In this document: positions 1 through 8,658 of the stretch, piece by piece
Numbering within the stretch: the stretch's first letter is position 1
Layout of the letters: each line of letters begins with the position of its first letter
NCBI GenBank assembly: GCA_027488755.1
Contig: JAIYAZ010000135.1
Span: 1-64,000, forward strand
Reading direction: 5' to 3'
Length of the DNA stretch: 64,000 nucleotides
Source: Verrucomicrobiaceae bacterium
GTDB lineage: Bacteria > Verrucomicrobiota > Verrucomicrobiia > Chthoniobacterales > JAATET01
Program-made: the position numbers and the translations under genes
Notes under the pieces: model-generated
Told to the model about the DNA's origin: nothing
Database searches by the model: none
Seen by the model: the letters and a program-made list of their open reading frames with translations, nothing else

Positions 1-39
1 AACAGTATATTGGACAGAATGGGGTGATCGGGAAATAGG

Positions 40-1734
40 TTGAAAAGCTCCCAAGGGTTGGCGTATCTTTTTGCTAAGATTATGGAAAATGCTGATGGTC
101 GCAAGGGGGCAATGCTGCGAGCGGGGGAAGGATTGGGAGGAGCGGGAGGAGTTTTTTGGTCTTCGCTCTCTGGAGATCGAGGCAGGGAGAGTCGCCAGGA
201 GTCTTTTCTTGAGGTTGGAGCGGATGCAGTAGGGGGTGCCTTGGGGCAAGTGGGTGATTCGGACGGGTCGGCGGTGGTGCGTGAGGAGGAGGGGCGTTAT
301 GGTCGAGTTGAAGCCAAGGGCTCTGAGGGGAGCGAGATTGATAAGTCCAAGGTCGATGATTTCTGGGCGCAGGTGCGGGGGGTGTTCCTGGCGGCGGGTT
401 GGCCGGAGGAGGTGGCGGATCGGATGGTGCGGTGGGTGAAGCGGTTTCGCCGGGAATTGGGTGGGCGGAGGTATCGGGAGGCGGAGGTGGCGGATGTGGA
501 ACGTTACCTTGAGCGGGCGAGGGAGGCGGAGATTAACGAGCGCGCGGTGGTGCTGGGGGCGGAGGCGTTGCGGTTGTTTTACGCGGAGTTTTTCGGCGCG
601 GAGTGGGCGCGGGCGCGCAGGACTTTGGTGCCGGGGGCGGCGGTGGCGCGGCGGGTGGACGCAGAGGTGGCGGGGTCGGATGGGATGGAGGGGGATCGCG
701 GCGAGGGGGAGCGTCGGCAGGCGGAGAGGCTGGCGCGGCGGTATGCGGGGCGTTCGGATGGGGGGGAGGTGCCGGAACGGGTGCGGGGCTTTTTGGATGA
801 GGTGAGGGTGGCGCTACGAACGGGGCAATACGCGGCGAGGACGGAGGAGACGTATGTGAACTGGATCGAGCGGTTTCTGGTTTTTGCGGCGCCCGGGCGG
901 CGGGATTCGATCTGCGTGGAGATGGTGCAGGAGTTTCTGGAGTATCTGGCGGTGGTGCGGCGGGTGTCGGCGCGGACGCAAAATCAAGCGTTGAATGCGC
1001 TGGTGTATTTGTTCCGGGAGGTGCTGGACCGGGACCTGGGGGAGATCGGCGGGGTCACGCGGGCGGCGGAGCGTAAGCGGTTGCCGGTGGTGCTGACACG
1101 GGAGGAGGTGCGGGCGTTGGTGGGGGCAATCGCGGAGCCGTATGCGCTGATGGTGGAGTTTCTTTATGGGACGGGGCTGCGGCTAATGGAGGGGGTTCGG
1201 CTTCGGGTGAAGGATGTGGATTTCGCGGCGTCGCAGGTGGTGGTGCGGAACGGCAAGGGGGACAAGGACCGGGTGACGACGTTGCCGGTGAGTCTGGTGG
1301 AGCGGTTGCGGACGCACCTGGAGCGGGTGCGGGCGACGCATGAGGCGGACCTGGCGGCAGGGCGCGGGGAGGCGTGGCTGCCGGAGGCGCTGGCACGGAA
1401 GTGGCCGCAGGCGGCGCGGGACTGGAAGTGGCAGTATGTGTTTCCGTCGAGCCGGCTATCGGTGGATCGCGGAACGGGTCGGGTGCGGCGGCATCATGTA
1501 CATGAGAACGCGCTGCAGCGGGCGGTGACGGAGGGGGCGAAGCGGGCGGGGCTCACGAAGCGGGTGAGTTGCCACACGCTGCGGCATAGCTTTGCGACGC
1601 ATCTGCTGGAGGCGGGCTATGACATCCGGACGGTGCAGGAGCTGCTGGGGCACTCGGATGTGAGCACGACGATGATTTATACGCACGTGTTGAACAAGCC
1701 GGGGCTGGCGGTGCGGAGTCCGCTGGATGGGTGA
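40..1734 (+). CDS. Integron-type tyrosine recombinase with extended N-terminus
   Basis: Site-specific recombinase of the tyrosine family. Catalytic residues are visible as R381 (GTGLRLMEG), K406 (NGKGDKDR), H512 and R515 ([11 protein letters not shown]), H538 (LLGHSDV) and Y547 (MIYTHV). An insertion between the K and HxxR motifs ([19 protein letters not shown], about residues 445-465) matches the extra helix patch that sets integron integrases apart from XerCD. A SAM-like core-binding domain occupies about residues 255-335. A second, similar helical segment (from [13 protein letters not shown], about 105-190) precedes it, so the protein is much longer than the usual 320-350 aa. The listed start is TTG. 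The first 100 residues are low-complexity and less GC-rich, so the true start may be an internal ATG at 82 or 112. No attC-like site or cassette array was seen downstream. Any attI or cassettes upstream would lie outside the window. Confidence 0.85.
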   Translation: MKSSQGLAYLFAKIMENADGRKGAMLRAGEGLGGAGGVFWSSLSGDRGRESRQESFLEVGADAVGGALGQVGDSDGSAVVREEEGRYGRVEAKGSEGSEIDKSKVDDFWAQVRGVFLAAGWPEEVADRMVRWVKRFRRELGGRRYREAEVADVERYLERAREAEINERAVVLGAEALRLFYAEFFGAEWARARRTLVPGAAVARRVDAEVAGSDGMEGDRGEGERRQAERLARRYAGRSDGGEVPERVRGFLDEVRVALRTGQYAARTEETYVNWIERFLVFAAPGRRDSICVEMVQEFLEYLAVVRRVSARTQNQALNALVYLFREVLDRDLGEIGGVTRAAERKRLPVVLTREEVRALVGAIAEPYALMVEFLYGTGLRLMEGVRLRVKDVDFAASQVVVRNGKGDKDRVTTLPVSLVERLRTHLERVRATHEADLAAGRGEAWLPEALARKWPQAARDWKWQYVFPSSRLSVDRGTGRVRRHHVHENALQRAVTEGAKRAGLTKRVSCHTLRHSFATHLLEAGYDIRTVQELLGHSDVSTTMIYTHVLNKPGLAVRSPLDG

Positions 1735-1998
1735 AGCGGAGCGGGGGACGCGGGGGAGGACGCAGGGGACGATAACTCGTGCTTGGAGAAGATCGTTACA
1801 TAGCGCCCGGAACTGCCGGCGGGGCGGCTCTTTTATGGCGCGAAAGTTCGAGATGCTACCGCCTTTGGTGAGACGTCGGAGTGTCCCATCCGCCTTGCAT
1901 TGACTGCGGGGGACTATGGCGCAGGGACGCGAATTTTGGCGAGGAGAAAAAGGGCGGAAAGGGGAGTGAAAAAGCGGACAGCGGAGGGCGGTTGGGGT
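1735..1998. other. Convergent spacer with degenerate GGAAAG-type tract
   Basis: 264 bp between the stops of the integrase and the STAS gene, the longest gene-free stretch in the window. I see no convincing ORF, no attC-like inverted core sites and no strong terminator; only a weak GCCG/CGGC hairpin followed by TCTTTT lies near 1815-1835. The right half, about 1942-1990, is purine-rich and loosely repeats GGCGGAAAGGGG / GAAAAAGCGGACAGCGGA. It looks like a decayed member of the GGAAAGC heptad family found elsewhere in the window. Confidence 0.4.
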
Positions 1999-2346
1999 TT
2001 AGTTAAGGGGGAAGGAGGCGAGTGCGGAGGTGCGGTCGTCGAAGATGGGGTAGGCGGTGGCGAAGCCGGCGAGGTCGAAGACGCGTTTGACTTCGCCCTG
2101 GAGGGAGCAGACGGCGAGGTGGCCGCCTTTGCGCGAGAGGGCGCGGCCGACCATGAAGAGTTCGCGGAAGCCGGCGGAGGCGGTGTATTCCAACCCGGCG
2201 AGGTCGACGAGGAGGTGGCGGGTGGTCTCGGTGTCGGTGATCTTTTTGAAGATGGCGTTGAGCTCCTGCCAGTTGTCGGGCTCGATGCGTCCCTGGATTT
2301 CGAGGATGGTGACGGGTCCTTCGTGGGAGGTGTGGTATTCGGCCAT
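1999..2346 (-). CDS. STAS-domain protein (anti-sigma factor antagonist type)
   Basis: A 115-aa single STAS domain. The segment LLVDLAGLEYTASAGFREL matches the SpoIIAA/RsbV signature around the phosphorylatable Ser, with TASAG giving the conserved Ser (about residue 57). In this family the protein binds an anti-sigma kinase, and Ser phosphorylation by that kinase releases it. No anti-sigma kinase, sigma factor or PP2C phosphatase is encoded nearby, so the partner must be elsewhere. It is transcribed divergently from the ABC-2 permease, and the spacer upstream of its ATG is a GGAAAGC-type heptad tract. Confidence 0.85.
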   Translation of the reverse strand: MAEYHTSHEGPVTILEIQGRIEPDNWQELNAIFKKITDTETTRHLLVDLAGLEYTASAGFRELFMVGRALSRKGGHLAVCSLQGEVKRVFDLAGFATAYPIFDDRTSALASFPLN

Positions 2347-2354
2347 GCGGGGGG

Positions 2355-2400
2355 AATAGGGGAAAATTGGAAATTCTGAAAGGCGGAAAGCGGAAAGGAT
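2355..2400. repeat. Degenerate GGAAAGC heptad tract
   Basis: On the plus strand it reads AGGCGGAAAGCGGAAAGGA, preceded by imperfect units (GGGAAAATTGGAAATTCTG), at a spacing of about 7 nt. It lies just upstream of the STAS start codon and belongs to the same family as the tracts at 6025 and 11612. Confidence 0.6.
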
Positions 2401-2452
2401 GAGGTGAGGCTGGGGGGTTGAGAAGGGGGCGGGGGGATGATTGGATGGGGGG

Positions 2453-3268
2453 ATGCGGAGGTGGCTGCGGCTTTATGGGACGGTGGTGGGTCTGGGGGTG
2501 CAGGGGGCGCTGGTGTATCGGTGGAATTTTTTTGCGCGGGCGGTGTTTGGGTTGCTGCCGCTGGCGGCAACGATCTGGGTGTGGCGGGAGATTTTTGCGG
2601 GGCGGGATGGCGCGGAGGTGGGGGGCTTTTCGTTTGGGGAGATGGTGTTTTATTTCGTAGCGGTGACGGTGGTGGAGAGTCTGGTGAGTCCGTCGAACGA
2701 TGAGTGGCAGATCGCGGGGGACATTCGGGAGGGGCGGATCAGCGCGTATTTGCTGCGGCCGGTGGATTATCTGACGTATCGGGCGGGGTTGTTTCTGAGC
2801 GCGCGGCTGGTGTTTGCGGGGATCTCGCTGGTGCCGTTGCTGGCGGTGGTGGCGTGGCTGCCGGGGGAGGCGCGGTGGCCAACGGATGCGGTGACGTGGG
2901 GAGTGTTTGCGGTGGCACTGGGGTTGGCGGCGGCGCTGCAGTTTTTGATCGCGTTTGTGATGGCGACGTTGGCGTTTTGGGTGCTGGAGATCTCGACGCT
3001 GGTGTTCATTCTTTACTCGTTTGAGTATTTTTTGAGCGGGCGGATTTTTCCGATCGAGGTGCTGCCGGAGGGGCTGCGCACGGTGCTGATGGCGACGCCG
3101 TTTCCGTATGAGCTGTATTTTCCCGTGGCGGTGGGAATGGGGCGCATGACGGGGGCGGAGATGTGGGCCGGGCTGGCAGTGCAGGCGGCGTGGGTGGGGG
3201 CGTTTTTCCTGCTGGCGAGATGGCTGTGGGCGCGTGGAGTGGTGAAGTATGGGGCCTTCGGCGGGTAG
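2453..3268 (+). CDS. ABC-2 type transporter permease
   Basis: About 271 aa with roughly six hydrophobic helices, and the cytoplasmic loop EWQIAGDIREGRISAYLLRPV typical of ABC-2 permeases of the COG4587/COG3694 kind. In those families two permeases work with one ATPase in export. Here neither an ATPase nor a second permease is adjacent, so the rest of the complex must be elsewhere. The ORF track begins at a TTG (2441); I prefer the in-frame ATG at 2453 (MRRWLRLYG). Codons end mostly in G or T, the plus-strand pattern of this window. Substrate is unknown. Confidence 0.75.
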   Translation: MRRWLRLYGTVVGLGVQGALVYRWNFFARAVFGLLPLAATIWVWREIFAGRDGAEVGGFSFGEMVFYFVAVTVVESLVSPSNDEWQIAGDIREGRISAYLLRPVDYLTYRAGLFLSARLVFAGISLVPLLAVVAWLPGEARWPTDAVTWGVFAVALGLAAALQFLIAFVMATLAFWVLEISTLVFILYSFEYFLSGRIFPIEVLPEGLRTVLMATPFPYELYFPVAVGMGRMTGAEMWAGLAVQAAWVGAFFLLARWLWARGVVKYGAFGG

Positions 3269-3306
3269 GCGGCGAAGGAAGATGAGAGTTGCTGGTTGTT
3301 GGGGCG

Positions 3307-5055
3307 TTACGGGGTGATGCGGGGGCCGGGAGATTGAGGGGAGCTCGTTGAGGAGATTGACGGAAACTGCGGAGGCAGGGGGTGGGGGTGGCCGGATCGG
3401 GTGGTGACACGGAGGCGGGGGTCGTCGTCGAAGCGAAGGGGTTGGTCGTCGATGAGGGCGAGGGCGGGAGTCGGCGTTTCGGGGGGCTGCCAGGTGAGGG
3501 CGAGGCGGTGGCCGGAGAGGTTGGTGAAGGCGAGGCGGGGGCGGTCGGCCTTGAGGTCGGCGCCGATGCGGGAGCGGGTGGTGAGGGCGGTGGCGAAGCG
3601 GTCGAGTTCGGCGGCGGGGCCGCCGCCGGCGAACGGGGCGACGGGGGAGGTTTCGAGGATCCAGGCGCCGCGGGCGGTGTCGGTGGCGTAGAGGTCGAGG
3701 CCGTTGCGGCGGTCGGGGGCGATCCATTTAGCGGGGGTGAGGGAGCGGAAGGCGAAGAGGACGGTGCCGCCGTGGGCGCAGATCCAGCCTTCGCGCTCGA
3801 TGCGGGCGAGGATGGCGCCGCGAGTGGTGAAGGGGGCGATGAGGCGGTGGAAGCCGTAGTCGGGGGGGACGCGGAAGACGCCGAGAACTGTGCCTTCGAA
3901 CTGGAGGGTTTGGGCGAAGGGGTTTTCGCCGTAGGCGAAGGCATTGGCGATCTTCTCACCGGGGCGGCGGCGGTTTTCCTGAAAGACGATGAAGACGCTT
4001 GCGGGGTGCGGGGAGAGCCAGCGGAGGAGGACGTTGCGGCTTTCCTTGAAGAGGTAGTTGTCGGGCGGGGTGCCGTCGGTTCGCTGGCTGGCGAGGCCGT
4101 AGCCGGCGGTGATCCAGGTCTGCTTGCGCACGAAGAGTTTTCGCGACGGGATGAGAATGCTTTCGTGGACGGTGCGGGGGACGGGGAGTCCGGCCTGCCA
4201 GGCGGTGAGGGTGGAGAGGGAGGCAAGCCAGGGGCTCGGGTAGGCGAACCAGAATCCCTGGGGGACCGTTTCGATGCGGGCGTCGCGGTCGCCGCCGAAG
4301 AGCATCCAGGCGATGGCGGTGGTGGCGCCGGGGGCGTCGGGCGAGACCTGCTGCGAGCCCCAGTATTTCGCGCGGCCGGCGGAGGAGATGAGATAGCCGC
4401 GGTGCCAGTGGGCGGCGGTCTCGGTGAGCATGGCCTCGAGGGCGGCGCGGGCGGGATCGCGGAGGGTGGGGTCGTCGGCGAAGTCGACGAGGAGGCGGAG
4501 CGCCATGAGGTCGGTGCCGGCGTAGAGCGGGGCGCCGTATTCGGGCGAGCCTTCGCGGAGGAGGGCGGGGAGGCGGCGGTGGAGGCGGGCCGCGCAGAGG
4601 GCGCGGATTTTCGGGGCCTCGTTGCCGGCGGCGTCGACGAGGTCGGGCCACGTGTCGGCGGCGATCCAGCCGGCGCCGTCTCGCATGAGTTCGTAGTTGA
4701 GGGAAACGCCGATGGGGCGGGTGAAGTCCCAGCGGGCGGCGTAGCCGCGGAACCTTTGTCGGAGGGGGGCAGGCCAGTGCGGGCGGGCGACGCGTTCGGC
4801 GTGGACGATGGCGTGGAGGTCGAAGGGGTCGAGGCGCGCGGTGAGCGCGTGGTCCATCAAACGGTCGGCGGCGGCGAGGGTGGCGGCGGGTTCACGCCCC
4901 GCGAGGAGGCGGGCGGCGAGGAGGGGCATGGCGTCCTTCGGGGAGTCGGGACGCTTGATTTCGGCCTGCGTGTAGCGGGCGACGAAGGGGGCGGCGCGCC
5001 CGGGGGCGAGCAGGAGGGCGCCGAGGAGGAGGGGGATGGCCCAGGGGGGAAGCAT
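3307..5055 (-). CDS. Secreted protein of unknown function, helical then beta-rich
   Basis: 582 aa starting MLPPWAIPLLLGALLLAPGRA, a clear signal peptide (cleavage near RAA). The first half is helix-rich with W/Y-rich motifs (RFRGYAARWDFTRP, GRAKYWGSQQ, QGFWFAYPSPW), reminiscent of an alpha/alpha-toroid as in DUF2264-like or heparinase-like proteins. The second half is predicted beta-rich. I could not assign a family with confidence. The ORF track extends 162 codons upstream with arginine/proline noise; the start is placed at the ATG giving the signal peptide. It ends 41 bp downstream of aroE on the same strand and may share its transcript. The extreme C-terminus is Pro/Ser-rich. Confidence 0.7.
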   Translation of the reverse strand: MLPPWAIPLLLGALLLAPGRAAPFVARYTQAEIKRPDSPKDAMPLLAARLLAGREPAATLAAADRLMDHALTARLDPFDLHAIVHAERVARPHWPAPLRQRFRGYAARWDFTRPIGVSLNYELMRDGAGWIAADTWPDLVDAAGNEAPKIRALCAARLHRRLPALLREGSPEYGAPLYAGTDLMALRLLVDFADDPTLRDPARAALEAMLTETAAHWHRGYLISSAGRAKYWGSQQVSPDAPGATTAIAWMLFGGDRDARIETVPQGFWFAYPSPWLASLSTLTAWQAGLPVPRTVHESILIPSRKLFVRKQTWITAGYGLASQRTDGTPPDNYLFKESRNVLLRWLSPHPASVFIVFQENRRRPGEKIANAFAYGENPFAQTLQFEGTVLGVFRVPPDYGFHRLIAPFTTRGAILARIEREGWICAHGGTVLFAFRSLTPAKWIAPDRRNGLDLYATDTARGAWILETSPVAPFAGGGPAAELDRFATALTTRSRIGADLKADRPRLAFTNLSGHRLALTWQPPETPTPALALIDDQPLRFDDDPRLRVTTRSGHPHPLPPQFPSISSTSSPQSPGPRITP

Positions 5056-5096
5056 GGGCGGGGGCGCGCGGGGTGCGCGGGTGGATTTGGGGTGGT

Positions 5097-6020
5097 TTAC
5101 GCGGCGGCGAGGGCGGCGCGCATGGCTTCGAGGGGGGCGGGGCGGTTGAACCAGAGTTCGAAGCTGAGGGCGCCCTGGTGGAGGAGCATGGAGAGGCCGT
5201 TGGCGGCGCGGGCGCCGGCGGAGCGGGCGTCGCGGAGGAGGCGGGTGTCGCCGTGAGCGTAGACGGTGTCGAGCACCATGAGGCTGGGGGTGAGGAGTTC
5301 GGCGGGGAGCGCGGCGGGGTCGGCGGGGTGCATGCCGATGGCGCTGGCGTTGACGACGAGGTCGATGTTTTCGAGCGCGGTGCGGAGGGCGGCGGGTTCG
5401 TGCGGGATGGCTTCGAGGCGGTCGGTGGGGCCGAGGAGGCGGTCGGAGCGGAAGGCGGGGGTGAGTTCGGCGGCGAGGGTGCGGGCTTTTTCGACGGTGC
5501 GGTTGACGAGGACGAGGCGTTCGCAGCGTTCGCGGGCGCATTGGACGGCGATGGCGCGGCCGGCGCCGCCGCCGGCTCCGAGGATGAGGATGCGGAGGTC
5601 GCGGAGGTCGACGGAGAATTCCTCGCGGATGGCGCGGGTGAAGCCGGGGCCGTCGGTGTTGAAGCCGAGGAGGCGGTCGCCCTGGACGACGACGGTGTTC
5701 ACGGCACCGGCCTGGCGGGCGTAGTCGTCGGCTTCGTCGACGGTGGCGAGGGCGGCGGGTTTGTGAGGGATGGTGACGTTGGTGCCGAGGAAGCCGGCGG
5801 CGGGGAGGGCGCGGAGGGTGGCGGGGACGTCGCCGGGGGGGACGTGGAGCTTGATGTATTGGGCGTCGATGCCGGCGGCGCGGAGGGCGGCGTTGTGGAA
5901 GGCGGGGGAGCGGGAGTGGGAGACGGGGTCTCCGATGACGGCGAGCCGCGCCGGGGGCGTGAGGGCGCGCAGGGTGGGCGCGCCGTCGGCGAGGTCGGCG
6001 GGGGTGTAGATGGGAGACAT
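5097..6020 (-). CDS. aroE: Shikimate dehydrogenase
   Basis: NADP-dependent reduction of 3-dehydroshikimate to shikimate in the chorismate pathway. 307 aa, a little longer than the usual 270-290. Substrate-binding SRSPAFHN, catalytic Lys in NVTIPHKPAAL, catalytic Asp in GFNTDGPGF and the nucleotide-binding glycine loop LGAGGGAGRA are all present. It follows gltX on the same strand across a 40-bp heptad-repeat spacer and precedes the secreted protein. Prephenate dehydratase at 29980 is the other aromatic-pathway gene in the window. Confidence 0.95.
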   Translation of the reverse strand: MSPIYTPADLADGAPTLRALTPPARLAVIGDPVSHSRSPAFHNAALRAAGIDAQYIKLHVPPGDVPATLRALPAAGFLGTNVTIPHKPAALATVDEADDYARQAGAVNTVVVQGDRLLGFNTDGPGFTRAIREEFSVDLRDLRILILGAGGGAGRAIAVQCARERCERLVLVNRTVEKARTLAAELTPAFRSDRLLGPTDRLEAIPHEPAALRTALENIDLVVNASAIGMHPADPAALPAELLTPSLMVLDTVYAHGDTRLLRDARSAGARAANGLSMLLHQGALSFELWFNRPAPLEAMRAALAAA

Positions 6021-6024
6021 TTTT

Positions 6025-6059
6025 GGAAAGCGGAAAGGGGAAAGCGGAGAGCGGAAAGG
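6025..6059. repeat. GGAAAGC heptad array, five units
   Basis: Five consecutive 7-mers: GGAAAGC, GGAAAGG, GGAAAGC, GGAGAGC, GGAAAGG. It fills almost the whole spacer between the gltX stop (6061) and the aroE start (6020). It is the cleanest copy of a heptad family also seen at 2355-2400, 11612-11640 and, degraded, at 1942-1990 and 14985-15045. Confidence 0.9.
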
Positions 6060-6060
6060 A

Positions 6061-7380
6061 CTACGAGAATTGGGTGATGGTGGCGGTGAGGCGGGCGAGG
6101 ACGCGGTCTTTGCCGAGGACTTCGAGCATTTCGTAGAGGCCGGGGCCGACGGCGCGGCCGCTGACGGCGACGCGGGCGGGGTGGATGAATTCGCCGTTTT
6201 TCACGCCGAGGGTTTCGGCGAGCTTTTTCAACTCGGCTTCGAGGGTCGGGTGGGTCCAGTCGGTGAGGGTGGCGTAGTGGTCGCGGAGCTGGGCGAGGCG
6301 GTCGAGGGCGCCGGTTTTTTTGAGGGCTTTGTCCACGGCGGCGGGGTCGTAGGCGTAGGTCTCGGTGAAGAAGTAGCTGATCCAGTCGGGGACGTCGGAG
6401 AGGTGCTTGACCTTGGGTTTTACGATGGCGAGGACGGGGGCGAGGGCTTCGCGGGTGCCGTAGGGGACTCCGGCGCGGTCGAGGAAGGGGATGGTGAGGT
6501 CGGCGAAGCGCTCGAGGCTCATGTGGAGCAGGTGCTGGCCGTTGAGCCAAAAGCATTTGTCGAGGTCGAAGATGGCGCTGCGGCGGTTGATGGCTTCGAG
6601 CGTGAAGAGCTCCTGAATCTCGGGCACCGTGAGGAATTCGCGGTTGTCCTTGGGCGACCAGCCGAGGAGGGAGATGTAGTTGGCGACGGCTTCGGGGGCG
6701 TAACCGCCGTCGATGAAGTAGGTGATGCTGGAGCCGCCGTCGCGTTTGCTGAGCTTTTTGCCCTCGTGGTTGAGGATGAGGGGAATGTGGGCGAACTGCG
6801 GCGGGGTGGCGCCGAGGGCCTGGTAGAGTTCGACGTGCTTGGGCGTGTTGGAGAGGTGGTCCTCGCCGCGGATGACGTGGGTCATGCCCATCTCGATGTC
6901 GTCGACGACGTTGACGAAGTGAAAGATCCACGAGCCGTCGGGGCGGCGGATGGTCATGTCGGGGTGCGTGAGCGGGTTCGACATGTCGAAGGCGATTTTG
7001 CCGCAGACGATGTCCTCGACCTGCACGGTCTGGCGCGGGGAGCGGAAGCGGATGGCGCCGGCGTCGTCGTAGACGAGGCCCTTGGACTCGAGGGTGGCGA
7101 GGTGTTTTTCGTAGATGGCGTTGCGCTGGCTCTGGAAGTAGGGGCCGCGGTCGCCGCCGATCTGCGGGCCTTCGTCCCAGTCGAGGCCGAGCCAGCGGAG
7201 GCCCTGGTAGATGACGTCGTAGGCGGCGTCGGTGTTGCGGGCGGCGTCGGTGTCCTCGATGCGGAGGACGAAGGTGCCGCCGTGTTTGCGGGCGAAGAGC
7301 CAGTTGAAGAGGGCGGTGCGGGCGCCGCCGACGTGGAGGTAGCCGGTGGGCGAAGGGGCGAAGCGGGTGCGGACGGACAT
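6061..7380 (-). CDS. gltX: Glutamyl-tRNA synthetase
   Basis: Class I aminoacyl-tRNA synthetase charging tRNA-Glu. 439 aa, shorter than the E. coli enzyme (471). The HIGH-equivalent is PTGYLHVGG near the N-terminus, and the KMSKS-equivalent is KLSKRDG. The segment GGYAPEAVANYISLLGWSP is typical of the family. It also supplies Glu-tRNA for tetrapyrrole synthesis through hemA at 49610. The start ATG (MSVRTRFAPSP) sits exactly where family members begin. Confidence 0.96.
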   Translation of the reverse strand: MSVRTRFAPSPTGYLHVGGARTALFNWLFARKHGGTFVLRIEDTDAARNTDAAYDVIYQGLRWLGLDWDEGPQIGGDRGPYFQSQRNAIYEKHLATLESKGLVYDDAGAIRFRSPRQTVQVEDIVCGKIAFDMSNPLTHPDMTIRRPDGSWIFHFVNVVDDIEMGMTHVIRGEDHLSNTPKHVELYQALGATPPQFAHIPLILNHEGKKLSKRDGGSSITYFIDGGYAPEAVANYISLLGWSPKDNREFLTVPEIQELFTLEAINRRSAIFDLDKCFWLNGQHLLHMSLERFADLTIPFLDRAGVPYGTREALAPVLAIVKPKVKHLSDVPDWISYFFTETYAYDPAAVDKALKKTGALDRLAQLRDHYATLTDWTHPTLEAELKKLAETLGVKNGEFIHPARVAVSGRAVGPGLYEMLEVLGKDRVLARLTATITQFS

Positions 7381-7396
7381 GGCGTTGGTCGAACTA

Positions 7397-7484
7397 AACA
7401 GGATTATGCAGGATTTGGAGGATTAACAGGATGAAGGAAGGGGAGGGAATCCCGTTAATCCTGTAAATCCCCGAAATCCCGTTT
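7397..7484. repeat. Facing nonad arrays forming a long imperfect inverted repeat
   Basis: Left arm, plus strand: AACAGGATT, ATGCAGGATT, TGGAGGATT, AACAGGATG. Right arm, read on the minus strand: AACGGGATT, TCGGGGATT, TACAGGATT, AACGGG. The arms are about 37 nt and could pair as a large hairpin or cruciform around the loop 7434-7450. It occupies the divergent gltX/yqeY intergenic region. From general knowledge, similar ACAGGATT-type intergenic arrays occur in other bacteria. Confidence 0.8.
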
Positions 7485-7496
7485 AGGTTTTTCGGC

Positions 7497-7949
7497 ATGG
7501 CTCTCCAAACCCAGGTTGACTCGGACATCAAGGACGCGATGCGCGCGAAGGACGCGGCGAAGCTCGGCGTGTTGCGCATGCTGAAGACGGCGCTCATGAA
7601 CGCGGCGATTGAGAAGGGGGGCGCGGGGACGATTCTCGAGGACGCGGAGGCGACGGCGGTGATCCGCAAGGAGGTGAAGAAGCGGCAGGATTCCGTGGCG
7701 AGCTTCGAGGGCGCGGGGCGCGCGGAGCTGGCGGAGAAGGAGAAAGCCGAGATCGTGGTGCTGGAGACGTATCTGCCGCAGGCGCTTTCCGCGGAGGCGG
7801 TGACGGCGCTGGTGCGCGAGGCGATTGCCGAGGCGGGCGCGACGTCGAAGAAGGACATGGGCGCGGTGATGAAGATCGCGAACGCGAAGGCGGCGGGTCA
7901 GGTCGACGGCAAGACGCTGAGCGGCGAGGTGCAGAAACAGTTGCCGTAG
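7497..7949 (+). CDS. GatB/YqeY domain protein
   Basis: 150 aa, the full length of the YqeY family. It resembles the tRNA-binding C-terminal domain of GatB, including LGVLRMLKTAL, VIRKEVKKRQDS, LETYLPQALS and DMGAVMKIANAKAAGQVDGK. Its exact role in bacteria is unclear; an effect on tRNA-dependent amidation is usually suggested. It is first in a tight operon with ispD (1-bp gap) and the M16 peptidase. Confidence 0.92.
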   Translation: MALQTQVDSDIKDAMRAKDAAKLGVLRMLKTALMNAAIEKGGAGTILEDAEATAVIRKEVKKRQDSVASFEGAGRAELAEKEKAEIVVLETYLPQALSAEAVTALVREAIAEAGATSKKDMGAVMKIANAKAAGQVDGKTLSGEVQKQLP

Positions 7950-7950
7950 G

Positions 7951-8658
7951 ATGGCGGAGGGACGGCAACCCACGCTGGGCGTGGTGCTGGTGGCGGCGGG
8001 CGCGAGCCGGCGGATGGGGTTTGACAAGATCCTCGCGCCGGTGGCGGGCGAGCCGTTGCTGCGGCATGCGCTGCGGGCGTGCGAACAGTGCGCGGCGGTG
8101 GGGCGGATCGTGATCGTGTGCGCGCGGGAGCGGGAGGCGGACGTGCGGGCGGCGACGACGGATGCGCGCAAGCTGGCGGCGGTGGTGCCGGGCGGCGCGG
8201 AGCGGCAGGAGTCGGTGGAGATCGGCGTGGCGGCGCTCGGGGACGCGGTGGATTTTGTGGCGGTGCATGATGCGGCGCGGCCGTTGCTGACGCCGGATTT
8301 TTTGGCGCGGTGTTTTGCGGCGGCGGTGGAGCATGGCGCGGCGACGGCGGCGGAGCGGGTGACGGACACGTTGCAGCGGGCGGATGGCGCGGGCTTTTGC
8401 GCGGAGGTCGTGGAGCGGGAGGGATTGTGGCGGATGCAGACGCCGCAGGTGTTTCGCCGCGCGGAGTTGGTGGCGGCGATGGCGGCGGTGCGGGCGGATG
8501 GCGTGAGCGTGACGGACGAGACGTCGGCGGTGCGGCGCGGCGGGGGGCGTGTGTTTCTGGTGGAGAATCCGGATTGGAACATTAAAGTGACCGTCCCCCG
8601 TGACGTGGCCGTGGTGGAATTCCTCCTCCGCGCGCGCGCGGCAGAGAGCTTGACGTGA
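7951..8658 (+). CDS. ispD: 2-C-methyl-D-erythritol 4-phosphate cytidylyltransferase
   Basis: Third step of the MEP isoprenoid pathway, transferring CMP from CTP to MEP. 235 aa. The nucleotide-binding loop VLVAAGASRRMGFDK is at the N-terminus; AVHDAARPLL and the C-terminal TDETSAVRR and NIKVTVPRD motifs follow. Its stop overlaps the GTG start of the M16 peptidase (GTGA), implying translational coupling. The other MEP genes are not in the window. Confidence 0.95.
   Translation: MAEGRQPTLGVVLVAAGASRRMGFDKILAPVAGEPLLRHALRACEQCAAVGRIVIVCAREREADVRAATTDARKLAAVVPGGAERQESVEIGVAALGDAVDFVAVHDAARPLLTPDFLARCFAAAVEHGAATAAERVTDTLQRADGAGFCAEVVEREGLWRMQTPQVFRRAELVAAMAAVRADGVSVTDETSAVRRGGGRVFLVENPDWNIKVTVPRDVAVVEFLLRARAAESLT

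Noticed and set aside
1735-1998. Possible attC site or gene cassette beside the integrase
   Set aside because: No pair of RYYYAAC/GTTRRRY core sites with a foldable stem was found. Candidate GTT words (GTTACAT, GTTAAGG) do not fit the consensus.
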